64,000 bases of DNA from Watersipora subatra (GCF_963576615.1 NC_088711.1:1612001-1676000), one strand, 5' to 3'. Counted from the first letter of the stretch, positions 47,701-58,685 are shown. The notes: generated by a model from the letters alone, not told the origin. Made by a program: numbers and translations.

Positions 47701-50700
47701 TGGTTGCATCATTTCAGACTGTTATTCCAGATACTTTGATAATGTTGCTGACTATCTTATGAACTGCTTCAGGAGCAGCCCAGGCAGACTGTGCTCTGCT
47801 CGTCGTCAATGCTACAAATGGAGAGTTTGAGACAGGATTTGAACTGGGTGGTCAGACAAGAGAGCATACCATTCTAATTAGATCGCTGGGTGAGCTCCTA
47901 CTCTTGACAATTATTTCTCTGGCTATAGACTATTGTTGAATGTCAAGTGGAATCAGAGGGGGGTTACTGCATCCAATCATAAGCTCCACCCAGCTACAAG
48001 CTCCACCCAACTATAAGCCTAGCCAACCGTAACCTTTATCCAACTATAAGCTCCGCCTAACGATAAACTCCCATTATAAGCTCCACCCAGCTATAAGCTC
48101 CACCTAACTATAAGCTCACCCAGCTATAAGCTTTACCCAACTGCTGTAAGGTTCACTCAGTATAAGCTCTATCCAACCATAAACCCTAACCAACTATAAA
48201 CTCCACCCAACTATAAGCTTCACCCGAGTATTTCCAGGCAATTTTTGAAATTTGCCATTTGTATGAAGATAGAATTTTTGGCTAATGCATTCCACAAGAA
48301 ATACGCACAAACTACTTTGTGTAATTCCATAACTGCTACTTGAATGTTAATGTGCTACGCATAAATGTGGCGTAGACTTTTTCAGTATTTGTATAATCTG
48401 CTTCGACCTTTTGTTATAATTATCTACCTCAGTAGGTATACCATAACGTTTAGCCATGGCAACTAAATGAGTAAAATGTATATGAATAGTGAACAACAGA
48501 GTGTTTCATCTAGTGTTCACCCATTGGCTAATCATTGACATACATGTATGTCTGTTTTGGGGGAAAAAAGACCCCTGTATGTCACAAATGACATCGTTAC
48601 ACATGTGAGTGTTTTTGTCTCCGAAACCGCTTCTTGGTTCTTCTAACATCAAAATCGTTGAAGAACAAAACACTATGATTATCTATGTTGGTATGAATAG
48701 GTGTTATTTTAAAATGCCAATCAGTTAACCTTAAACGAACTGACCTATTTGGTTTCGAACTGCAATTTATGCAGAAGTTGTATAATGAAGTGGCTTATTT
48801 AGTTTAACCAACTGCGATGGCCAATAAAATGCCAGGTTCTGGAACGCCAGGTTCTGGAACACCGGTAAACAGAAACACCAGTAAACAGAAACACCAGTAA
48901 ACAGAAACACCGGGAAACAATAATCTGCATGTGCTGAGCTTAGTCTCGCTTTCCAAAACTTATTTTTTATCGCAATTTCTTGGCAATGTCACCAGTCGTG
49001 TCAGACACATTACAGATATGAATTTTCACTAATTTCAGATCTATGGACTGGATGATTTTTATTGAACACAAGTACTACTGATCCCACGACCAAACGAGCC
49101 GAGCGAAGTGTGGGAGTTTTTATGATAAATGCATGTGCACACAACTCCCGAAAATTATTCATCAACAATGAGACGAACCCTTGTCTAGAAATTTCATCAA
49201 CAAATTTAAGCATCGTTTTGTAAAGTCGTTAAAGTATAATAACGATACAAAACACACTTAAACCTATTTAAATATGTTACCAAGTCTTTGTAAACCGTCG
49301 GTATTATCTTAAAACTTACCCATCTGATCGGATTATACACAAATAGACAGATTAATTTGGACGAAAATTGCCACAAAACGCTTGAAAAGCTTAGTTTAAT
49401 AAAAGTTAAGACCGGAAATTGAAACGACGGTCGACAGAGAATATAACGATCAAGTCGTGCGCATTTTGCGAAAAAATAACGTGCACATTTCACCAGTCTA
49501 TGGCATTGTTTACTTGTAATCGAATTTATTCAAAGCTTTCTGTAAGAAACGTAGACCGTTTGAGGCGTTGACCAGTTTATAAGTACGAAATTGTGGTACA
49601 CAGTTTATCAGCTTATGTTTTTGTCTAATCACCGAAGGCTTCATTATTTAAAACGTTAGCCGAAATTCGTTACAGCTTATGTACAAACTAGGGCTTAATT
49701 ACAACGCCCCTTTATGACGGGAACCTTTTTTTATTTTGCTCCAGTTTGCAGAAAACTTTCAGACGCTTGAACGCTCATACTTGCTTTCTGTTAAAGATCG
49801 CTGCAAAATTGTGCATTGGTTTTCTATTATTACTGTATTACTATTACTAAGTTTGGATATTCTTTTTGATACTTCTTGATATTGTTAGCTATGACGTTTT
49901 TAAATGTAAACAAAATTGTTCATTGGTTTTCTATTATTACTGTATTACTATATTAATAATATTGGTTATTCTAATAATATCAGTGCATTTTACTTCTAAT
50001 ATTGCATGTCTCCTATTGCAGCGGGAGAGATATAAACATATAATCTTTTCCTTTCATTATTGCTGTTTGTCATGACCAAACACTTTTTTAAATAGATTTT
50101 CTAAAAATCTATATAAATATCACAACTTCATGATATTGTTAGCTATGACGTTTTGAAATGTAAACAAAATTGTGCATCGGTTTTATACTATTACTATATT
50201 AATAATATTGGTTATTCTAATAATATCAGTGCATTTTACTTCTAATATTGCATGTCTCCTATTGCAGCGGGAGAGATATAAACATATAATCTTTTCCTTT
50301 CATTATTGCTGTTTGTCATGACCAAACACTTTTTTAAATAGATTTTCTAAAAATCTATATAAATATCACAACTTCATGATATTGTTAGCTATGACGTTTT
50401 GAAATGTAAACAAAATTGTGCATCGGTTTTATACTATTACTATATTAATAATATTGGTTATTCTAATAATATCAGTGCATTTTACTTCTAATATTGGCTT
50501 ACTAATATTGGCTGGCTAATACTTGCTTTCTGTTAAAAATCGCTATCAAAACCATTCTACATTCAGCGCAACCAACCTTCAAACTGTGTATAGTACCCAG
50601 TAGCTTGCCATTTTACTTCTACTTTTGCATTTCTGAGTTATAATAAACATATTTCCTTATCGTTGTTGGTAAAATACATACATTACAGTAGGTCAGGCCT

Positions 50701-53700
50701 ACAGCTTAAATTAATTTTTTTTTATCGTTGTAAAACAGGTTTGAGATAGTAGTAGATTAGGTGTGATTGTTTGTGTGATTAGGTGTGATTTATTATTGTA
50801 TTAAACCAAGCTTTTCAAGCTCTTTCTAGAACATTTCTATTTCAAACAAGTCTCATTTACACTATACTTTGTCAATTCCTGCTGAGAACTACTTTTTCAA
50901 CAACCAACAGTACCCTTTCTTTTTTCCATTATCACTTTGGTCGTGGGCTGTATGACAGTGGAATTTCTAGTAGTTATTATTTCCATTAGTAATAATAATG
51001 CTGTAAATTTTAACAGTATTGATAAATCATCTGACTCGGATACGCTTACAGTCTTTTCGAAAATAGCCGAAAAAGTGTTCCTTCTCATTCCGCAACGCAT
51101 TTGTGTTATTTTTCATCGCATTACCGGATGTAAAATTTTATGGTGATTAATTTGATATCAAATTATTTTATTGACCGTGTTGTTTAAAAGTTATTACGAT
51201 TTATCCGCGGGAAATATTAGGATTTACCAAATGCGTAATTATATCCTGGTAAAGAAATTTATTTGTTCGCAAAGCAGTAAATATTCCAGTGTGCTGCGTT
51301 ATCACATCTGTAGCTTGTCCGTGTATAGTCATGGCGGAGCTGTAGCTTGTCTGTGTATAGTCATAGCGGAGCTGCAGTTTGTCTGTATATAGTCATGGCA
51401 GAGTTGTAGCTTGTCTGTGTATAGTCATGGCGGAGCTGTAGCTTGTCTGTGTATAGTCATAGCGGAGCTGTAGCTTGTCTGTATATAGTCATGGCAGCGT
51501 TGTAGCTTGTCTGTGTATAGTTATGGCGGAGCTGTAGCTTGTCTGTGTATAGTCATGGCGGAGTTGTAGCTTGTTTGTGTATAATCACCACAGAGTTGTA
51601 GCTTATCTGTGTACTGTTATTTCTCAGCTGTTACATACCAGAAGGTAATGCTTGAGCCATTTGCTATGTTTGTATCCAGGAGTGTCACAGCTAGTTGTTG
51701 CCATCAATAAAATGGATACAGTAAACTGGAGTCAGACAAGATTTTTGGAAATTGCTAGCAAGCTTTCCGTCTTCCTCAAGCAGACTGGCTTCAAAGATGC
51801 CGATATACAATACATACCTTGCAGCGGTTTGAATGGAGTTAATATTGTTAAACCAGCCACCAACCTTCCTGCCTTTAGCTGGTATACAGGCAAACCTCTC
51901 ATACAGGAGATAGGTTGGTGTAGTTTTCGACTTTGTCATATGTAAGACGCTCACCATCTCCTGGATGGAACCAGTGGACTGGTAGTTGACCCGTGGACTG
52001 GTAGTTGACCTGTGGACTGGTAGTTGACCCATGGGCTGGTAGTTGACTCGTGGACTGGTAGTTGACCCGTGGACTGGTAGTTGACCCGTGGACTGGTAGT
52101 TGACCCGTGGACTGGTAGTTGACTGGTGGACTGGTAGTTGACTGGTGGACTGGTAGTTGATCTGTGGGCTGGTAGCTGATCCGTCTATATCTATACTGAT
52201 AGATTGATTAATATTGTATGTCTATGTATATACTGATAAATCGATTGCTATAGACGAGTTAGAATTGATTTGCTTGAATATCAAACACCTTCACTTTTGT
52301 GTGTCGACATTTACTAGTTATTGCAACATTTCTAATTATTTTCTCTTCATTTAACCATGTCTCTGATTAGTAAGTACTAGTAAAGTAATTAATGTTTAAT
52401 ACCGCTCAGCGTGGGTGACTCCGTCATCTACCCTGATTCTGGTAGCACGGTTTCTCAAGATCTATGGCTTATTATGCCTGTCCTGCCTCCTTCAAGCCAT
52501 TTCGCCTTATAAACATATTCCAATAGTATGCTAGTAAAACATGTAAAAGAAATATATTTAGGATCTCTTGAATTAATCAGCGTGCAAATAACCAACAAAG
52601 GCATGAAGATTAACATATACTTTTCTGTTAATGCAGATGACCAACAAAGGCATGAAGATTAACATATACTTTTCTGTTAATGCAGATAACCAACAAAGGC
52701 AAGAAGATTAACATATACTTTTCTGTTAATGCAGATAACCAACAAAGGCATGAAGATTAACATATACTTTTCTCTTAATGCAGATAGGCAACTTACTGCT
52801 CATTAAACTTGGTTAGGTTCTCATTCTATAAACTCAAGCTTTTACATAGATATTAAAGACCAAGCATCCCAATCTATTAAGTTGTCTCTCTTGAGACTCT
52901 CTCTTCTCATCGAGTTGCTATTCTAATATCTTATAGCGTTTCTAGACATGTTGGTCTCAGCTCAATATGACTTACAACACTATAGGTGTTATGACATCAA
53001 CGTGACCTGTAAGTCAACTCGTCTTAGTGATGTCATTACATTCATAGTTGTCTCCACTTGACATTAAGTAATGGTTGTATGTGAACATGAGTCGATACTT
53101 GATAATATGCTGAAGCTGTTTTTATAGAGAACTTCAAGCCTCCGGAGCGATTAGTGAACAAGCCCTTGCGCATGTGCGTACAAGATATATTCAAAGGTAT
53201 GAGTGGTAGCTTCTCAGTGGCAGGCAGGATGGAGGCTGGAGATATACAGAATGGTGACAGAGTTCTGGTCATGCCGAGTGCAGAGTATGCAACAGTGAAA
53301 GGTATACATCGAGCCGCATCAAGTTGGTTGCAGTAGTTAAATTACCCTTTTACTCTCACCTACACTCTTACTCTCACCTACACTCTTACTCTTACCTACA
53401 CTCTTACTCTCAGCACACTCTTACTCTCACCTACACTCTTACTCTCACCTACACTCTTACTCTCACCTACACTCTTACTCTCACCCACACTCTTACTCTC
53501 ACCTACACTCTTACTCTTACTCTTACCTACACTCTTACTCTCACCTACACTCTTACTCTCACCTACACTCTTACTCTCACCTACATCCTTACTCTCACCT
53601 ACACTCTTACTCTCACCTACACTTTTACTCTCACCTACACTCTTACTCTCACCTACACTCTTACTCTCACCTACACTCTTACTCGCACCTACACTCTTAC

Positions 53701-54936
53701 TCGCACCTACACTCTTACTCTCACCCACACTCTTACTCTCACCCACACTCTTACTCTCACTTACACTCTTACTTTCGCCCACATTCTTACTCTCGCCTAC
53801 ACTCTTACTCTCACCTACACTCTTACTCTCAGCTACACTCTTATTTTTACTTTCACTCTTACTCTCGCAAAAATTCCAACATTTACCTAAGACAATATGC
53901 ACTCACAGCAGCATAGAGCATCTCTCACCTTGTAGAATTTAGGTCTAGAGATTGCCTTATTTTATAGGTATACTCATTGATGAGGGGCCAGAAAAAATTG
54001 GGTTTGCAGGAGATACAGTCACTTTACAGTTACTCGGAATAGACATTCAGAAAGTTCATGTTGGTAAGTACTGCAGCTTCATGTTTATTGTTGTCTATGT
54101 TCGCCAATGATAGGCAGGGCATAGCTTGATTTCTTGTTGCGCACTTGCAGGCTGTGTGCTCTGCGATCCAGCCAGCCCTGTACCTGTTGTGACAAGACTT
54201 AAGGCTAGACTGATTATATTTAACCTCGAAGTACCTATCACCCAAGGCTATCCAGTAAGTTTAAAACTACCCGCTGTACATCGTTGTTGGTCATGTTGAG
54301 TGTCTGATACTAACTCTCCTTCTGCACTCCACATCGTTATGGTTGTGTTTCATGCAGGTTGTTTACCATTCCCAGTCACTGAATGAGCCGGCCAACATCT
54401 CTAAGTTAATATCTAAGCTACACAAAAGTACTGCTGAAGTACTTAAAAGAAAACCAAGGTGAGGCAAATTCTGTTTCTTTCCTCACTTTTCCCCTAACCA
54501 TACTTATTTCTTTGTGTATTGCAGGGTAACAGATTTGATCGAAGCTTCAATTTGATCAGGAAGTATTGTCCTTCTCTGCAATAAATTAAGCTGTTTTGTT
54601 TAGACCACCTGTTATGGTTGTCATATTAAGGCAGTATGTTAGGGATAACTACAATGAAGAAGACCACCTGTTGTGGTTGTCACATTAAGACGGTATGTTA
54701 GTAATAACTACAAGGAAGAACTGTGTGTAAGTTTAAGCTCTGTGATTGTCAGGTGTCTGACAAAGAACAGCACTGCTGTAGTAGAGATCACACTAGCTCG
54801 ACCTCAATGTGTCGAACTTTACCGTGACTTTAAAGATCTGGGAAGGTTTATGCTCAGATCAGAAGGCCATACTATCGCTGCCGGAATAGTTATGGAGGTA
54901 AGTCACAGTAAGTCACAATCAAGTTTGTCTGATTAA
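35153..54936 (+). CDS. HBS1L: HBS1-like translational GTPase (ribosome rescue), 19 exons
   Basis: HBS1L works with Pelota to split stalled ribosomes in no-go and non-stop decay. Exons: 35153-35198, 39430-39507, 40155-40343, 42997-43146, 43439-43486, 43732-43811 (uncertain), 43909-44731, 45055-45225, 45353-45467, 46263-46348, 46960-47041, 47213-47403, 47773-47889, 51680-51913, 53128-53301, 53968-54063, 54151-54254, 54358-54458 and 54753-54936. All phases join. The start '[15 protein letters not shown]' and '[15 protein letters not shown]' match the family N-terminus. GTPase motifs: 'GHVDAGKST' (its first Gly split by an intron), 'RGVTMD', '[15 protein letters not shown]', 'NKMD' and 'CSGLNG'. 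Domains II and III end at '[20 protein letters not shown]'. Skipping exons 6 and 7 keeps the frame and gives 721 aa, close to the vertebrate 684. Including both gives 1022 aa. An alternative start for exon 7 at 43937 is also in phase. The last exon may instead end at a GTAAGT donor after 54897. Confidence 0.92.
36534..37345. repeat. Imperfect inverted repeat, arms about 280 bp
   Basis: The left arm (about 36534-36814) reverse-complemented matches the right arm (about 37063-37345) almost end to end. Shared blocks include 'cacccatctctattattcta', 'aatcggaatcagc', 'gtctgatttacctag' and 'aaaagttgttcgt'. The loop is about 250 bp. A transcript of HBS1L intron 1 could fold into a long hairpin here. 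The left arm continues beyond the repeat as a 63-codon minus-strand open frame ('[17 protein letters not shown]') that I do not recognise. Confidence 0.8.
38346..38730. mobile_element. MITE with CCGTACTTTTCGGACTATAA ends
   Basis: The left end CCGTACTTTTCGGACTATAA and right end (reverse complement CCATACTTTTCGGACTATTA) are inverted repeats flanked by TA. Inside are direct 'tataagccgca' repeats near both ends and a pair of inverted 'accgttag' segments. No coding. A degraded relative lies at about 17370-17450 within the Helitron. Confidence 0.75.
38818..38912. repeat. 32-bp tandem repeat, about 3 copies
   Basis: Three units of 'agttctatgtctagtatcat' plus 'tcctcttgcata'. In HBS1L intron 1. Confidence 0.85.
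39653..40014. mobile_element. MITE, 3'-truncated copy (GGCTGGTTCACA family)
   Basis: It begins GGCTGGTTCACACAATATCG. It matches 56198-56540 along most of its length, including 'ggaaagtttacagctgtcaa' and 'atttgctgatgcaaacgcgg'-like blocks. It lacks the right inverted repeat. Located between HBS1L exons 2 and 3. Confidence 0.65.
40484..41892 (+). mobile_element. Helitron with a nested Tigger-like MITE
   Basis: The 3' end has the hairpin ACCCGGGAAACGCCGGGT, then 'agcacag', then CTAG at 41889-41892 followed by T. The 5' end is approximate, recognised from 'tctcaaagtatgtctgtgg', which parallels the Helitron at 7207-7230. The body shares long stretches with the Helitron at 17320-19447. It lies between HBS1L exons 3 and 4. 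Confidence 0.65.
40884..41651. mobile_element. Tigger-like MITE nested in the Helitron
   Basis: Left end CAGGGAAACGTCGGTTCTCG. The right end reverse-complemented is CAGTGTAATCTTGGTTTTCG. TA flanks both (40882-40883, 41652-41653). The subterminal 'ttctcgaccaaatcgg' and 'gaacaactcggtttttgaac' regions are imperfect inverted copies. No coding. The related Helitron at 17320 keeps only the right part of this MITE. Confidence 0.6.
42622..42702. repeat. TA dinucleotide microsatellite
   Basis: An almost pure (TA)n run of about 80 bp in HBS1L intron 3. Confidence 0.95.
45468..46262. other. HBS1L intron 9, nothing recognised
   Basis: AT-rich intron sequence of 795 bp. No tandem array or element end seen. 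Confidence 0.5.
46505..46757. repeat. 42-bp minisatellite, 6 copies, containing donor-like sites
   Basis: Units of 'ataggtgggtagctctattg' plus 'atacactgttgctactcatttc'-like sequence. 42 is a multiple of 3, so both strands stay open, but these are not genes. Each unit includes 'atag|gtgggtagctctattg', very like the splice donor region of exon 10 ('atag|gtgagtagctctattg' at 46345-46364), which lies about 150 bp upstream. Confidence 0.9.
47960..48230. repeat. Irregular 15-16 bp repeat (ctataagctccaccca)
   Basis: Some 15 diverged units of 'ctataagctccaccca' in the long intron after HBS1L exon 13. Confidence 0.85.
48231..49869. other. HBS1L intron 13, mostly unremarkable
   Basis: Contains a small 17-bp tandem repeat at about 48855-48915 ('agaaacaccagtaaaca'). 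Otherwise no recognisable element. Confidence 0.45.
49870..50515. repeat. About 245-bp tandem repeat, 2.6 copies
   Basis: The block starting 'gatattgttagctatgacgt' recurs near 49879, 50132 and 50377. The intervening sequence is nearly identical ('catgtctcctattgcagcgg' appears twice). A recent segmental tandem duplication within HBS1L intron 13. Confidence 0.9.
50516..51299. other. HBS1L intron 13 continued
   Basis: Nothing recognised. The open frames on both strands near 50897-51146 have no family resemblance. Confidence 0.4.
51300..51620. repeat. 32-bp minisatellite, about 10 copies
   Basis: Units of 'gtagcttgtctgtgtatagt' plus 'catggcggagct'. It ends about 60 bp before the acceptor of HBS1L exon 14. 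Confidence 0.9.
51972..52172. repeat. 19-bp minisatellite, about 11 copies
   Basis: Units of 'ggactggtagttgacccgt', starting about 60 bp after the donor of HBS1L exon 14. That exon is therefore bracketed by two unrelated arrays. Confidence 0.9.
52586..52786. repeat. 49-bp tandem repeat, 4 copies
   Basis: Units containing 'ccaacaaaggcatgaagatt' and 'aacatatacttttctgttaa'. In HBS1L intron 14. Confidence 0.9.
53341..53870. repeat. 18-bp pyrimidine-rich minisatellite, about 29 copies
   Basis: Units of 'actctcacctacactctt', strongly C/T on the plus strand. Open on both strands because 18 is a multiple of 3, giving Tyr-Thr-Leu-Thr repeats on plus and Gly-Glu-Ser-Lys on minus. It begins 40 bp after the donor of HBS1L exon 15. 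The minus-strand Glu/Lys/Ser frame could fool gene finders. Confidence 0.95.
54525..54555 (+). CDS. HBS1L: Possible alternative last exon of HBS1L
   Basis: A strong acceptor (tatttctttgtgtattgcag, ending at 54524) opens in the phase left by exon 18. It reads ten codons (R)VTDLIEASI, then TGA at 54553-54555. An AATAAA follows at 54580-54585. Using it would replace the final part of domain III (about 60 residues). The close polyadenylation signal makes it more than a chance acceptor, but without transcripts it stays a prediction. Confidence 0.45.
54580..54585 (+). promoter_or_regulatory. AATAAA polyadenylation signal candidate
   Basis: A canonical hexamer 24 bases after the stop of the possible alternative last exon of HBS1L, inside what is otherwise intron 18. 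Confidence 0.45.
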
Positions 54937-56197
54937 CAGCCTGAAAACTATGTCCACCGGTCTTAAATTCTTTGTTTATGGCATATCAGCATCATCTTTG
55001 CCATTAGAGCATCTTGAAATTTTTAACTGTTCAACCTGACCTCAACCTGACCTCAGACACATGCTATATTCTAACTGTATTTAATAGCATAAAAGCTTAT
55101 GATAAAATCCCGAGTGTACAATTACATTCGGGAGTATTTGTAACGCTAAAATAATAGTAAAAAGCCCTTTTTAACAAATAGCCAGTTGAAAGTGCGGGTA
55201 AATAACGTTGTGTAAACCAACATGAGGAACACGAAAGGGCATATCGTGGCAGTGTTTGTAAGTACAATTCAAGTTATAAAGCCCTGATGCTAGTTGAACT
55301 TGTACATGGATGGTCAATCTGCTTTTTCAGTTTCCTGTATACTACTAGAGTGGGAATATAATTGGTAACAGGAATTAGGTTTAATAGTATTTTAGTGTTT
55401 CGAGTATTATAAACCTACAAAAAACTTTACTTAGTTCATGATAAATATATAAGAAAGGCAAAAACAGGCATTACAGCAACAATTTGGAACAACTTTGTTG
55501 GTCAGCTGAGAAACCTCCTATTCTGTTCTATTGTACATAATTGCTTGAGTCTGACAATGTCTAAACTTATCTGCAATGGTTCCCTATATCAGTTGATAAT
55601 AGTCTTCCTGTTTTCATAAAACCTTTCCATGGTTTACCATGGTTCACACTTGTAATACTTAATGGTTTGTTCTTGTTCCACACTTTATCAAAGTAAGATT
55701 CTCTGAAATATTGTTCATGACTATCTTAGGATGCTGACAATGATTTACCAAGCATATTATAGCAATAATATAGAGGTTAATAAAACAATACATATCATAA
55801 CTCTATTAGATTAATAAAACGATTATACGGTCACACCTGAGTCTTTAGGGTTGAGTTGGTCAGCTGAGTTGCATAGTTATAGCATGGCAGTTGAAAAACA
55901 CCCAGGAAAGGTTCTCTTTCACTGTATCACATAACAGTTTTCTCTCAGTAACTGTTCACCTTGAATGTGTCACATGATAGTTGTCTACTTTCAGAGTGTT
56001 ACATAGTGGTTTTCTACCACCGAGGTGTCATATAACACTTACACCGAGGTGTCATTTAACACTTACGAATGTAATATGATAGTGGTCTACCTTCAGTGTA
56101 AAATATGAGTTATTCTCTCACACATTTATGGCCCCTCACTACTTAATGAATTTATCAAATATTGAATGGCCCTAATTAGCAGCATGCTAAAAGTTAA
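54937..56197. other. 3' flank of HBS1L, nothing recognised
   Basis: AT-rich DNA. I saw no clear AATAAA soon after 54936, so the 3' end of the long HBS1L form is not fixed. No element ends. Confidence 0.4.
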
Positions 56198-56651
56198 GAA
56201 CTGGTTCACAGTATATCACTATGTTTCGGCGTTTTCCTTTAGGCATCTATCCGTCGATTATGTGAACCCTAAACCGATGGCATGGACGAAGCAAAGCGGA
56301 TACATCGGGAAAGTTTACAGCTGTCAAACTTTCCCGATATTTCACCAAGCATCCATGACCGCCTGTACAATGTGAAACATTTCGGCCATGGTAATTCGCG
56401 GTCATTGATAGCGGGATTTATTTATTTCCATTTATGATAGTCGTTGTGGGACTAGCATTTGATTCAAATGAAAACAAAGAATTTTGTTTCTTCACGAAAA
56501 ATTAAAAAGAAAAATGAGAAGACAATATCATGGAGTATTTGCTGATGCAAACACGGATGGGTTTGTGATAGTGTGAACATTGTTATCATCGACGATCACC
56601 AAAGTATTGTAGCATCAACACCGAGATACGACGATATAGTGTGAACCAGCC
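56198..56651. mobile_element. MITE, complete copy (CTGGTTCACA family)
   Basis: The left end AGAACTGGTTCACAGTATAT and the right end (reverse complement GGCTGGTTCACACTATATCG) form inverted repeats with TTA/TAA at the borders. That would suit a PIF/Harbinger-like target, but superfamily assignment is tentative. No coding. A truncated relative is at 39653-40014. Confidence 0.65.
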
Positions 56652-57112
56652 TAAGGCCTCTGTAGTCAACGAAGTTGATTGGACAGTTCCAAGCCCTCCA
56701 GTTTTACACAATACACAGCAACCCTTCCGATCAATTGAGCTTTTCGTCATATTGTTGCTGCTATGTTGCAGATTTGCCCCAACAAGAACTGAGAGTTGAA
56801 TAAAGCAGAGACTAGAGAATATGTTTATAATAAATGACATTGATCTTTATACTTCATACTTTCACTTTGTGCAAATCTTTTTCAACTGGTTACACACCTT
56901 TTTGTATAAGATTGATTCGGCAATGACCGCTCTATGTATATTATACTCTTGCCAGTGAAGGAAGTTTCACTCCCCAATTTGGCCATCGTGATTAACCCTT
57001 TTCTGAATGAATATTAGTGAAGGTGGCGTTTTTTCATTTCTTGTTAATGATGGTTAAATAATATCTAGCCAGTTTTCTCTTGCTGTAGTTGTGAAGGGAA
57101 TCATAAATTTTG

Positions 57113-57207
57113 GTTGTTATTCAAGCACCTTGCAATTGTACATGTACTTTACGACTTTGTTGGAATACCTTGCAATTGTACATGTACTTTACGACTTTGT
57201 TGGAATA
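57113..57207. repeat. 42-bp direct duplication
   Basis: Two identical copies of 'caccttgcaattgtacatgt'-type sequence running through 'actttacgactttgttggaa'. Confidence 0.85.
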
Positions 57208-57734
57208 AAATATACTAATAGCATATTTGAAAACACGTGTAGTTTAAATCGTATTAAGGCTAAACTAAACAAGAAATGGCAGACTTGTTGATAATAGAGC
57301 AGGCAACCTTTTTATGAAGGATGAACATTTTGCAGCCATTACATGGCCATTCCATGAATTTTGGAGTTGTGTTAGCCAGGCCTATGGCCATCAAGAAATA
57401 ATTATAACCACCGCGTTGATAAGTAATCAGTGATGCTCAGATGTAAAATGAATTGCAGCTGCAGCAATTTTTTGCCTAAATATCTATGTAGTCCCATTAG
57501 CAGTGGAGTAACAGTAGTAAACATGTCACAGCAAACTTATATACAGGTATAAGACAGGTATAATTGCATTATGTACTTTTGCTACAGCCTAGTACATGGT
57601 ACATATTCAGTATCCAACCACTAGCAAAAGTTACATTTCCATTTGTTGTGATCGGAAATTAGTAAAGTATTCAAATTCTATTAATAGCCAGCATAACATT
57701 TTTATATTGCATACATACCTCGCATCGACTTCAG

Positions 57735-58390
57735 CCATTAGATGTTATTTTTTAAATCGTTGAAGACCAACTATGCTGAAAGTGTTCGAATGTGGTTACT
57801 AATTAACCCAGGTAAAGTTGTTTCACCAGCTGATGTGGCCAGCATCTTTAACACCGCATATACAATAGCATAGAGCTTGCTTTTTCTAAATTTTGTGCTG
57901 CTAGAATCTTGCCTTTCAACAGAAACATCTTTTTTGATGAAGAATTTAACAATCTGGAGAATTTTGAAATACTTACGACTGCCGAAAAATTAATTGGAGA
58001 TATCAATAGTAATACTGAGTGACCAAGTGCAGCTTCCACTAGCAAAAGTGTGCAGTTACAATAGTGAATGGGATTTCTCCCAGGCCCGAGCTTCAACCCA
58101 TCAGTTAGGGAAACAGACCATTTTCGCAAGTGCAATTCTGCATAGCTTTTCAATGAAAACCACATTGCTAGAAAAAGAAGCCAAGGAAAAACCAAAAGTA
58201 GATCAAGCTGGTTCAAAGGGTGAAGGCAAACAAGTAAAGCAGAAAACAGAAGCGAGTCGTAACTGTAAGAGATAGGAAGTGAGCAAACAAGAGTCAGAAT
58301 TGGATGAATCAGATGATGAATTTTGTGTAAGCATTGCGCGTTGTGAACCATTCAGTAACAGTGTGTCGAGAAAGACATGGGTCCAATGAC
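57735..58390 (+). pseudogene. Pogo/Jerky-type transposase C-terminal remnant
   Basis: Broken plus-strand frames read 'VWLLINPGKVVSPADVASIF', then, in a shifted frame, 'ARILPFNRNIFFDEEFNNLE', and finally a Lys-rich and acidic tail ('EKEAKEKPKVDQ', 'SELDESDDEFC'). This order (W..nPGk.v...va..f, then Gi.PFNr..F.d.eF) is typical of the region after the DDE catalytic core of pogo-superfamily transposases. Stops and shifts make it dead. No terminal repeats found. Confidence 0.6.
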
Positions 58391-58655
58391 ACTAATGTAA
58401 ACATCAAGTACATTAGGCATGCACACCTGAAGACAGCGTGTATATGCGCCACAACTGCGAGTCTGAGTGAACTACACTAATGCCATGCTTAGCAGCAGAC
58501 ATTTACTTATAATATTAGACTGTACTATTGTTATTATCTCTAATATATTATGTTATTACATTTTCAAATAAAATAGTAGTGGTCATACTGTAAGGATCTA
58601 TTAATACAGTATAGTGAAATATGGAATTTTGCATATAAAACTGGATGGAACCAAC

Positions 58656-58685
58656 GATATACAGCTCCCATGGGGGCTGTATATC
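58656..58685. repeat. Near-perfect short palindrome
   Basis: 'gatatacagctccc' pairs with 'gggggctgtatatc' around a central CATG, with one mismatch. The palindrome is flanked on both sides by 'gatggaacca' in direct orientation. Confidence 0.8.

Noticed and set aside
53396-53902. Long Glu/Lys/Ser-repeat frame on the minus strand and Thr/Leu/Tyr-repeat frame on plus
   Set aside because: Produced by an 18-bp minisatellite in an HBS1L intron.
57848-58351. 167-codon minus-strand open frame rich in Leu, Ser and Phe
   Set aside because: It is the reverse shadow of the plus-strand transposase remnant.
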